A stretch of DNA of 64,000 nucleotides from Streptomyces sp. Z26. Lineage in GTDB: Bacteria > Actinomycetota > Actinomycetes > Streptomycetales > Streptomycetaceae. Positions 8,571 to 15,745 of this stretch are shown in pieces. Positions within the stretch are counted from its first letter, which is position 1. The number at the start of each line of letters is the position of its first letter. The stretch is taken from assembly GCF_003665095.1 (NCBI RefSeq), contig NZ_RCHV01000002.1, forward strand, positions 5,274,501-5,338,500. The letters are read 5' to 3'. The notes under the pieces were generated by a model. It saw only the letters and a program-made list of their open reading frames with translations, was not told the DNA's origin and ran no database searches. Position numbers and translations under genes: made by a program.

Positions 8571-8723
8571 GGAACGGTGGGGCCGTGTCGTGGCCGCCGG
8601 CGTTCAGCCGTGGCCGGTCTCGGCCGGTCTCGGTCCGGCGCGGGTGCGAACGGACGCGAACGGGCGCGAGCGGGTGCGAGCCCGCGGGAACCGGCAGCAA
8701 CGACGACGAGGAGCGCGGTACGC

Positions 8724-10142
8724 ATGGGCAGCGCATGGTGGCGGCAGGAAGCGGCGGTACTGGCCGCCGCGGTACGGGCGGGCGACGTCACGGCCGTCGA
8801 AGTGGTCGACAGTCACCTGGAACGCGTCGCCGACGTCAATCCCGCCGTACGTGCGGTGACCCAGCTCCTCGCGGACCGCGCCCGTACGCAGGCCGCCGAC
8901 CTGGACCGCAGGCGCGCGGCGGGGGAGCGGCTGGGGCCGCTCGCGGGCGTGCCGTTCACGGTCAAGGAATGCACCGCCGTCGAGGGCGTGCCGACGACCT
9001 TCGGCACCGTCCGCTTCAAGGACCACGTGGCACCGTACGACGCGCCGCCCGTGACCAGACTCCGCGCCGCCGGGGCGATTCCCCTGGGGCACAGCAACAT
9101 GCCCACGATGATCCTCGCGGGAGTCCACACCCGGAGCGAACTGTTCGGTGACACCTGGAACCCCTGGGACCGGGACGTCACCCCCGGCGGCACCAGCGGC
9201 GGCGACGGGGCCGCGGTCGCCAGCGGCATGGTGCCCCTCGGGCTGGGGAACGACTCGGGGGGTTCGGTCCGGCTGCCCGCCGCGTTCTGCGGGGTGGCGG
9301 GGCTCAAGCCGACGACCGGCCGCTTCCCGGCCGATCACCGGCTGGGTCCGGACGATCCCTCGCTGGCCTCCCAGGTCTTCGTGGTGGACGGGCCCTTGGC
9401 GCGTACGGTGCGTGATCTCCGGCTCTCCTTCGAGGCGTTGGCCGGGCCGGGAGCGGACCCCCGCGACCCGCGTGCCGTACCGGTGCCGACCCGGCTCGGG
9501 GAGGCGACCGGTCCGCTGCGCGTCGGTGTGTGCCCGCGTCCGAACGGGGCCGACACGCATCCGGACGTACGAGCCGCCGTGGACGCGGCCGCCTCCGCGC
9601 TCTCCGACGCCGGATACGAGGTCGAGGAGGCGCCGGACCTCCCACGGTTCCAGGACGCTTTGGACGCGTACTCGGCGATGGTCATGACCGAGTTCAGCGG
9701 GAGTTGGCCCGTGATCAGGACCCTGCTCGGGGAGGACGGCCACCGCTACATCGAGATGTCCATGGAGAAGTCCGCCCCCGTCGAACTGGCGGAGTATCTG
9801 CGGCTGACCGGCGTCCGGTTGGGCATCCAGCGGGCCTGGGCCCAGTACCAGGAGAGGTACCCGCTGCTCCTCGGACCGGTGTTCACGCAGCGGCCGATGG
9901 CTCCGGGGATCGAGTCGGAGAGCAGGGAGGGGCACGGGTTCGTCGGCGCGGCGCTGGCGTTGTGCAGCGTCACCAGCTTCGTGGGGGTCCCCGCCGTCAC
10001 CGTTGCGGGTGGGGTCTTCGGCGGGCTTCCGCAGGGGGTGCAGCTCATCGGGCGTTTCTTCCGTGAGGACCAGTGCCTGGACGCGGCGGCCGTGGTCGAG
10101 GAACGGGTGGGGGTGCTGACGCCGGTGGAGCCGAGAGGCTGA
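8724..10142 (+). CDS. Amidase signature family enzyme
   Basis: A 472-residue amidase (AS superfamily), hydrolysing an amide of unknown identity in the cytoplasm. The Ser-cisSer-Lys triad is visible: Lys81 (FTVKE), Ser158 (GGTSGG) and Ser181 (DSGGSVR). These are followed by the conserved GVAGLKPT. The ATG at 8724 follows GGAG. No transamidosome partner (gatB, gatC) is adjacent, so it is more likely a catabolic or detoxifying amidase than GatA. It is divergent from a TetR regulator with shared operators, which suggests induction by its substrate or a related compound. Confidence 0.9.
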   Translation: MGSAWWRQEAAVLAAAVRAGDVTAVEVVDSHLERVADVNPAVRAVTQLLADRARTQAADLDRRRAAGERLGPLAGVPFTVKECTAVEGVPTTFGTVRFKDHVAPYDAPPVTRLRAAGAIPLGHSNMPTMILAGVHTRSELFGDTWNPWDRDVTPGGTSGGDGAAVASGMVPLGLGNDSGGSVRLPAAFCGVAGLKPTTGRFPADHRLGPDDPSLASQVFVVDGPLARTVRDLRLSFEALAGPGADPRDPRAVPVPTRLGEATGPLRVGVCPRPNGADTHPDVRAAVDAAASALSDAGYEVEEAPDLPRFQDALDAYSAMVMTEFSGSWPVIRTLLGEDGHRYIEMSMEKSAPVELAEYLRLTGVRLGIQRAWAQYQERYPLLLGPVFTQRPMAPGIESESREGHGFVGAALALCSVTSFVGVPAVTVAGGVFGGLPQGVQLIGRFFREDQCLDAAAVVEERVGVLTPVEPRG

Positions 10143-10347
10143 CTCCGGGCCGACCGGACCCGTGGCGGCGGGGTGTGCACGGCTCGTGCCCCCGTGGGGC
10201 GTCGCCCATGGGTCCGGTCGAGCACCCGGCTGACGGGCCGTACCCGCGTCCGTACCCGCGTGCGCGCCGTCAACGAGCCTGCTTCGCCGGGGGTTTGCGG
10301 CTTCGCCACCGACCGTTGGCGCGGCCATGGGACACGGCAGCGCACGC

Positions 10348-10375
10348 GGGGCGCGCGTACGGCTGAGCGCGCCCC
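10348..10375. terminator. Hairpin downstream of the amidase gene
   Basis: Perfect 9-bp arms (GGGGCGCGC and GCGCGCCCC) with a 10-nt loop. They lie 206 bp after the amidase stop and just before the next gene. A terminator role is likely. The 205 bases between stop and hairpin show no gene. Confidence 0.5.
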
Positions 10376-10416
10376 AACCGTACGGTCCGTCACCTGTATG
10401 GCCGTACGATGGCGCG

Positions 10417-11025
10417 GTGCTGGTCAAGTGGATGCGCTGCACCGTGGTCGACCGTCGGGGGTTCGAGCGGGCTCAGCGGAAGTGGGCGGGGCTGCTCGGT
10501 GAGCCAGGGTTCCGTGGGCAGGGTGGCGGATGGAGCCGTTCCCGGGCTGACGTCGCGCATCTCCTCAGCTTCTGGGAGAGCCGCGCGTTCTACGACTCCT
10601 TCATGGCGCGCTCCCACGACCGGCTGCACGCTTCTCAGATCGGGACGTACAAGGACCTCCAAGTGCGGCTCTTCGAGTACCGGTTCGACGTGAAGACCGG
10701 CTTCCAGCCCGTCTTCACGGAGGCCGACCTGCTGCGGGTGGCGCACTCCCGCATTCGGGAGGACCGGGTCGACCACTTCATCCTGATGCAGGAGAAGGTG
10801 TGGAACCCCGCGATGGCGGGCTCCCCGGGAATGCTCCGGGGCGTCTTCGCCCAGGCCGAACCGGAGAACGAGTTCCTGGTGCTGTCGATGTGGGACTCGG
10901 CCGCCGAACACGGCAAGTACCGCGCCGAACGCGTGGAACGGCTGGCGCTGCGCGCCCAGACCGGCGCGGACGTGGTGGCCATCGCGGGCGACGTGATCGA
11001 TCTGGAGCCCGCCTGGACGGTGTGA
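10417..11025 (+). CDS. DUF4937-like protein
   Basis: A 202-residue cytoplasmic protein of unknown function. It resembles the DUF4937 group, which has the ferredoxin-like fold related to antibiotic biosynthesis monooxygenases. It starts MLVKWMRC and contains two similar halves with W/F-rich strands (LLSFWESRAFYDSFMAR; LVLSMWDSAAEHGKYR). The GTG at 10417 has no ribosome binding site but lies 6 bases after TACGAT, a likely -10, so the mRNA may be leaderless. The family assignment is from memory of sequence style and should be treated as tentative. Confidence 0.65.
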   Translation: MLVKWMRCTVVDRRGFERAQRKWAGLLGEPGFRGQGGGWSRSRADVAHLLSFWESRAFYDSFMARSHDRLHASQIGTYKDLQVRLFEYRFDVKTGFQPVFTEADLLRVAHSRIREDRVDHFILMQEKVWNPAMAGSPGMLRGVFAQAEPENEFLVLSMWDSAAEHGKYRAERVERLALRAQTGADVVAIAGDVIDLEPAWTV

Positions 11026-11079
11026 GCCGCAAGGCCTCGCCTCCCTCAACATCCCCTGCGGCACCCGCCGTTCCCGCTG

Positions 11080-11100
11080 GCGGGACCTGGTGGGTCCCGC
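11080..11100. terminator. Hairpin between the DUF4937-like gene and the MFS gene
   Basis: Perfect 8-bp arms (GCGGGACC and GGTCCCGC) and a 5-nt loop lie between two convergent genes. Confidence 0.55.
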
Positions 11101-11175
11101 TTCGGCCCGTCCCGCACTCGCGCCCGTTCGGAGAGTGCCGGGGCCGAGCCCCCTCCTACGCGTCCTCCCGGGGCT

Positions 11176-12729
11176 TCAGGCCGCCCCGCCCGGACCTGCC
11201 ACGCCGCTCAGCGCCTCCAGATCGCTGCGCCGTACCCGTATCACCGTGGCGGCCGTCACCAGGGCCAGCGTCACCAGCGCCACGGCGGCGACGAACGCGG
11301 TGGATATCCCGTGCGCGAGCACCTCGCTTCCCCAGCGCCCCGGCAGCTCGTGCGTCCTGGCGAACTCGGCCTTCTCCGCCGGAGACGCGTGCGCCATGAA
11401 GTCCGGTATCCGCGCTTCCGCTTCGTCCCGGCTCGCCGTCCCGAAGACCGTCATCAGGATCGACAGCCCCAGCGAACCCCCGACCTGCTGCGTGGCGTTG
11501 AGCAGACCCGACGCCGCGCCCGCCTCGTGCGAAGCGACCCCGGAGACGGCGGTGAGGGTCAGCGTGACGAAGTTCAGGCCCATCCCGAACCCGAACAGGA
11601 GCATCGGCCCGAGCACGCCCCCGACGTAGCCGCTGTCCGGGGATATGAGCGTCAGCCAGGCCATCCCCGACGCCGTCAGCAGCGAACCGGTGACCATGAA
11701 CGGCTTCGGCCCCAGCACCGGCAGGAAACGCTGGGACAGTCCCGCCCCGACCGCGATCGCGGCCGTCACCGGGAGGAAGGCGAGCCCGGCCTTGATGGGG
11801 CTGTAGCCCAGCACGTTCTGCACGAAGATCACGATGAAGAAGAACATCCCGAACATGGCGGCGGCCAGGCTCAGCATCATCACGTACGAGCCGGAGCGGT
11901 TGCGGTCGGTGAACATCCGCAGCGGCGTGATCGGCTCCGCCGCGCGGGACTCGACAAGGACGAACGCGGCCAGTAGCACGACAGCCGCCCCGAACGCCGT
12001 GAGCGTGTATCCGTCGCGCCAACCGTCCTCCGCCGCCCGCACGAAGCCGTACACCAGCGACGCCATGCCCCCGGTCGACGTCAGTGCGCCCAGCAGGTCG
12101 AAGCGACCGGGATGCCGCGTCGACTCCGAGATGTACAGCGGGGCGAGCACCATGATCAGAATGCCGATGGGTACGTTCACGAACAGCACCCAGCGCCAGT
12201 TCAGCCACTCCGTGAGCATGCCGCCCGCGAGCAGACCCACGGCGCCACCCCCGGCTGAGACCGCCGCGAAGACACCGAAGGCGCGATTGCGCTCCGGACC
12301 CTCCGGGAACGTCGTCGCGATCAGCGCGAGCGCCGTCGGTGACGCGATCGCCCCGCCCGCGCCCTGGAGCGCCCGCGCCGTCAGCAGCTGCCAGGGCTCC
12401 TGCGCCAGCCCGCCCAGCAGGGAGGCGGCGATGAACACGGCGATACCCGCCAGGAACACCCGACGGCGCCCCAGGATGTCGCCGGCCCGCCCGCCGAGGA
12501 GCAGCAGACCCCCGAACGTCAGGGTGTACGCCGTGATGACCCAGGACAGGCCCGTCGTGGAGAAATCGAGAGCACTCTGGATGTGCGGAAGCGCGATGTT
12601 CACAATGGTGGCATCGAGAACGACCATCAGCTGACATGCGGCTATGACGGCCAGCGCGACGCCGCGCCGGCTCTCGTGCGGAGCCGCTTTCGGTGGAATG
12701 TCGTCAGTCGTCAGTGAAGAGGTGGCCAC
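11176..12729 (-). CDS. DHA2-type multidrug MFS exporter
   Basis: A 517-residue proton-driven drug exporter of the EmrB/QacA group with about 14 predicted membrane segments. DHA2 signatures are seen: LDATIVNIALP in helix 1, GGRAGDILGRRR after helix 2, and ALQGAGGA in helix 4. The preferred start is the GTG at 12729, which has GGGGGA eight bases upstream. The ATG at 12747 lacks a ribosome binding site. It diverges from a TetR regulator across a 107-bp region holding two palindromes, the classic layout of a repressor-controlled efflux pump. The substrate is unknown. Confidence 0.9.
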   Translation of the reverse strand: MATSSLTTDDIPPKAAPHESRRGVALAVIAACQLMVVLDATIVNIALPHIQSALDFSTTGLSWVITAYTLTFGGLLLLGGRAGDILGRRRVFLAGIAVFIAASLLGGLAQEPWQLLTARALQGAGGAIASPTALALIATTFPEGPERNRAFGVFAAVSAGGGAVGLLAGGMLTEWLNWRWVLFVNVPIGILIMVLAPLYISESTRHPGRFDLLGALTSTGGMASLVYGFVRAAEDGWRDGYTLTAFGAAVVLLAAFVLVESRAAEPITPLRMFTDRNRSGSYVMMLSLAAAMFGMFFFIVIFVQNVLGYSPIKAGLAFLPVTAAIAVGAGLSQRFLPVLGPKPFMVTGSLLTASGMAWLTLISPDSGYVGGVLGPMLLFGFGMGLNFVTLTLTAVSGVASHEAGAASGLLNATQQVGGSLGLSILMTVFGTASRDEAEARIPDFMAHASPAEKAEFARTHELPGRWGSEVLAHGISTAFVAAVALVTLALVTAATVIRVRRSDLEALSGVAGPGGAA

Positions 12730-12770
12730 GACGGAGATCCCCCACATCGAGAAAGAGTGAACGGAGGCGT

Positions 12771-12794
12771 TCACTAAGTACGTTACTCTAGTGA
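12771..12794. promoter_or_regulatory. Operator candidate between MFS and TetR genes
   Basis: A long near-perfect inverted repeat: TCACTAAGTA and TACT(C)TAGTGA around CGT. It overlaps the probable -10 regions in both directions, so a bound TetR dimer would shut off both the exporter and the regulator. Confidence 0.65.
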
Positions 12795-12805
12795 CCCTGT
12801 TTAGG

Positions 12806-12819
12806 GAACGCAAGCGTTC
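12806..12819. promoter_or_regulatory. Second palindrome upstream of the TetR gene
   Basis: GAACGCAAGCGTTC is a perfect palindrome (6-bp arms, AA centre), 17 bp before the tetR ATG. It differs in sequence from the 12771 repeat, so it may be the site of another protein or an RNA stem in the leader. Confidence 0.45.
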
Positions 12820-12836
12820 TCTGGAGAAAGAAGGCG

Positions 12837-13439
12837 ATGGTGACCTCCCGTCCGCCAGCCGCGCGTCGCCGTGGCGCGGAGCTGGAACGCGCGATCCTCG
12901 AAGCCGCGTTGGAGCAGCTCGGCACCCAGGGCTGGACCGGCCTGACCATGGAGGGCGTCGCCGCCCGCGCCCGTACCGGCAAGGCCGCCGTCTACCGCCG
13001 CTGGCCCAGCAAGGGCGACCTCGTGGCCGACGCGCTGCGCGCCGGACTGCCGGAACTCGCCGGTCCGCCCGACCACGGCGACCTGCGGGAGGACCTGATC
13101 GACCTCTGCGGGCGCATGCTCGACGCCATGTACTCCCGCTCGGGGATCGCGCTCCGGGCCATCCTCGACGAGTGCGACCGCACCGAGGCCGAACGCTTCC
13201 ACGAGCTCGTCACCTGCGGCGTCGTCGAGCCCGGCAAGCAGCTCATCGTCGACATCCTGCGCCGGGGCGTCGAACGGGGCGAGGTGCGCGAGGACGCCAC
13301 CGGTGAGCTCGTCGCCGACGTCGTCCCGGCCATGATGATGTACCGCCACAAGGTCGTCGGCGCGCCACTCGACGAGTCCGACATCGCCGCGATGGTCGAC
13401 CAGGTGATGCTGCCGCTGCTGGCCCCCAGGACCGGCTGA
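12837..13439 (+). CDS. TetR-family regulator of the adjacent MFS exporter
   Basis: A 200-residue TetR repressor. The helix-turn-helix is at about 20-65 (LTMEGVAARARTGKAAVYRRWPSKGDLV), with the family's K-x-x-V/L-Y-x-x-W/F signature, and is followed by a TetR_C-like helical domain. The ATG at 12837 has AAAGAAGG upstream. The divergent arrangement with the DHA2 exporter and the shared palindromic region indicate that it represses the pump and itself until a drug-like ligand binds. It ends 37 bp before the rnhB start. Confidence 0.88.
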   Translation: MVTSRPPAARRRGAELERAILEAALEQLGTQGWTGLTMEGVAARARTGKAAVYRRWPSKGDLVADALRAGLPELAGPPDHGDLREDLIDLCGRMLDAMYSRSGIALRAILDECDRTEAERFHELVTCGVVEPGKQLIVDILRRGVERGEVREDATGELVADVVPAMMMYRHKVVGAPLDESDIAAMVDQVMLPLLAPRTG

Positions 13440-13476
13440 CATGCCCGACGGCGCACCGGCTACGCTTGCCCCCGAC

Positions 13477-14154
13477 ATGCCGTACGAGCCGCCCACACAC
13501 GCCGTCGAGCGATCGCTGCGCGCCACCACAGGTGCCAAGGTGGTCGCGGGAGTTGACGAGGTGGGCCGGGGAGCCTGGGCGGGGCCGGTCACCGTGTGCG
13601 CCGCCGTCACCGGGCTGCGCCGCCCGCCCGAGGGACTGACCGACTCCAAGCTGCTCAACCCCAGACGCCGTGCCGAGATCGCGGGCACGCTGGAGAGTTG
13701 GGTCACCGCGTACGCCTTCGGGCACTCCACCCCCGACGAGATCGACCGGCTGGGGATGACGGCCGCGCTGCGACTCGCTGCCGTACGGGCCCTCGAGACC
13801 CTGCCCGTGACGCCCGAAGCGGTGATCCTCGACGGCAAGCACGACTACCTGGGCGCTCCCTGGCGGGTGCGTACGGTGATCAAGGGGGACCAGTCCTGCG
13901 TCGCCGTCGCGGCCGCCTCGGTGCTGGCGAAGGTCCGCCGGGACGGCATGATGGCCGAACTCGGCGCGCGACACGGGCCGTTCGCCTTCCACGACAACGC
14001 CGGATACCCCTCTCCCGTCCACCGGGCAGCACTCGCGCAGCACGGCCCCACTCCCCATCACCGGCTGTCTTGGGCATACTTGGACGCCCTGCCGCGTTGG
14101 AAGCATCTGAAGCGGCCCCGGGTCGCGCCCGTCGAACAGGCCGAACTCTTCTGA
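13477..14154 (+). CDS. rnhB: Ribonuclease HII
   Basis: Removes ribonucleotides and RNA primers from RNA-DNA hybrids. The 225-residue product has the RNase HII motifs GVDEVGRG (catalytic Asp and Glu), ILDGKHDYLG (Asp), KGDQSCVAVAAASVLAK and DNAGYPSP. I chose the ATG at 13477, giving M-P-Y-E-P-P, because TACGCT (13461-13466) is a plausible -10 just upstream. The ATG at 13441, one base after the tetR stop, would add 12 residues. Both readings are possible. Confidence 0.94.
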   Translation: MPYEPPTHAVERSLRATTGAKVVAGVDEVGRGAWAGPVTVCAAVTGLRRPPEGLTDSKLLNPRRRAEIAGTLESWVTAYAFGHSTPDEIDRLGMTAALRLAAVRALETLPVTPEAVILDGKHDYLGAPWRVRTVIKGDQSCVAVAAASVLAKVRRDGMMAELGARHGPFAFHDNAGYPSPVHRAALAQHGPTPHHRLSWAYLDALPRWKHLKRPRVAPVEQAELF

Positions 14155-14265
14155 TGAGGCACGCGGGAGCTCCCCGCGGACCTCCCTCCGGTCCGGCCCC
14201 TACGGCACCGACCGTGGGACAACCCGCCGACGCGTACCGCACCGGCGTTTGATAGACAACTCACC

Positions 14266-14859
14266 ATGCCTCGCACTCCTGAGGAGCCACAGATTCACGA
14301 GAGTGTCCCGGGAACCCGCACCGCTGCGGTCTCCCGCTCCGTACCACCGCTCCCCGGCCCCCGGCCCTCCCCGCGTCCCGCGCCGCCGCGCGCGGACCGG
14401 AACCGGCCCGGTCCCGGCCGCCCGGGCAGCGGACGCGCCGGCGGCCCGCCGGCCCCCAGCCCCACCGCTGAAGCCAGCGGAAAGGCTCAGATCCAGCTCG
14501 TCGCCGCGACGGACACGACCGCCGTGGACATCGCGGACGAGACCGTGGACAGACTCCTGGACGGCGGCCTCGCCCCGAACGACGTGCTGCTGCTCACCAC
14601 CGGTGCCGAGCACCCGTGGGCGCAGCACGAGCGTTCGTTCGGCGAGGAGGCGTACTGGCGTCAGCTGACCGACGGCGAAGACGTCTTCTGCGCACACGCC
14701 TCCGCCTCGGAGCGCGTCGGCAGTCGCTCCGTGGTCGTGCTCGCCGTCAACGGCGGCACGGACGCGGAAGTCGCCGCCGCCCTCCCGCTGGCGGTCGCGA
14801 AGGCGGGCCGCGAACTGGTCGTCTGCGGCGACCCGGAGAGGCTGCGCGCGCTCCTCTGA
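14266..14859 (+). CDS. Conserved actinobacterial protein; possible degenerate SF1-helicase C-terminal domain
   Basis: 197 residues of unrecognised function. Residues 1 to about 72 are Pro/Arg/Ala-rich and probably disordered. Residues 73-197 form a compact domain: QLVAATDTTAVDIADETVDRL, then DVLLLTTG, DVFCAHASASERVGSRSVVVLAVNG, and a final AGRELVVCGDPERL. This order resembles the UvrD_C_2 domain of SF1 helicases, where a KGLE-type segment, a hydrophobic strand and L-Y-V-x-x-S-R-A lead to LVVVGDP. The catalytic motif VI arginine region is replaced by PLAVAKAG, so helicase activity is not expected. The resemblance is my inference. It lies between rnhB and a RadC-like gene. Confidence 0.6.
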   Translation: MPRTPEEPQIHESVPGTRTAAVSRSVPPLPGPRPSPRPAPPRADRNRPGPGRPGSGRAGGPPAPSPTAEASGKAQIQLVAATDTTAVDIADETVDRLLDGGLAPNDVLLLTTGAEHPWAQHERSFGEEAYWRQLTDGEDVFCAHASASERVGSRSVVVLAVNGGTDAEVAAALPLAVAKAGRELVVCGDPERLRALL

Positions 14860-14928
14860 GCGGGGAGCGCGTACTCCGCTCCGGGCGGCCCGGCCGGTGC
14901 CGTGCCGGAGGGCGCCCCGCCAGGGGCG

Positions 14929-15588
14929 TCAGCCGGCGGCGGCCTGCCGGTACGCGCCCGGGGGCGCCCCGTCGGACGACCGCGGGCCCTTGGGCCGTAC
15001 GGGCACGGTGAGCGGGACGGCCTGTCCCGCGAGTGCCCCGGGTGCCGTGCGCGGGTCCGGCTGCGTGCCGTTCGAGGTGGCGCCCGCGTACGGTCTGCGT
15101 CCGCCACGCTCCTCGCCCAGCACCTGCCAACCCCCGCCGGTCAACGTGATGTACGCGCCGCAGCGCAGCCCGTGCAGCGTGCAGGCGTCCCGCAGCCCCC
15201 ACATCCACGCGCCGTCGACGTCGGTCCAGCCGGACGAGCCGTCCCGGCAGAACAGCAGCACGGCCGTACGTGTCGGACTGCGGCGCCGCAGGTCGTGCGG
15301 GGTGACCCGGCGGAGCCTGTCGAGCAGGGAGTTGCGGAACGCCCAGCCGTCGGGGCGGTCCGTGCGCTGCGTGAACGAGGCACTGGCGGCGACCCGTTCG
15401 TCCGTTCCGAGGACCGCGACGACGGCTGTGGACGGGGTGGGCCGATGCAGCTCCCACAGGCTCGTGACGACCGTGCGCGGGCTGCGCAGCAGGGGGATGC
15501 CCGCGGTCGCCCACTCGGACGGTTCGAGGGTGCGGGCGAGTCGGGAGACGGGGTCGGAGGCGGGGGCTGATCGGAAACCGGCGCTCAC
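14929..15588 (-). CDS. Conserved actinobacterial protein; possible degenerate RadC/MPN domain
   Basis: 219 residues starting at GTG 15588, with an excellent GGGAGG ribosome binding site. I do not recognise a named family. The middle (about 60-175) reads like a RadC (MPN/JAB) domain: a strand VVAVLGTDERVAA, a helix, TAVLLFCRDGSSG, a WTDVDGAW helix cap, LRDACTLHGLRCGAYITLTGGGW. The RadC signature HNHPSG...D has become RDGSSG...D, so metal binding would be lost. The C-terminal 45 residues are low complexity. It is convergent with the preceding gene and divergent from recQ (157 bp apart). Confidence 0.6.
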   Translation of the reverse strand: MSAGFRSAPASDPVSRLARTLEPSEWATAGIPLLRSPRTVVTSLWELHRPTPSTAVVAVLGTDERVAASASFTQRTDRPDGWAFRNSLLDRLRRVTPHDLRRRSPTRTAVLLFCRDGSSGWTDVDGAWMWGLRDACTLHGLRCGAYITLTGGGWQVLGEERGGRRPYAGATSNGTQPDPRTAPGALAGQAVPLTVPVRPKGPRSSDGAPPGAYRQAAAG

Positions 15589-15745
15589 GGTCCTCCCTTC
15601 GGCCGTCGAGGTCCGTCGGACCAGTCCGATTGTCGCCGCAACGGCCGTCCCCCGGCAATGCGGCCTCCGCGGAACAGAGTCGTCCGCGCGTGGTGGTACG
15701 GGGCCGAGGTGGCCGACCGTCAGTGCCATCGGGTTGCATGGGGGC

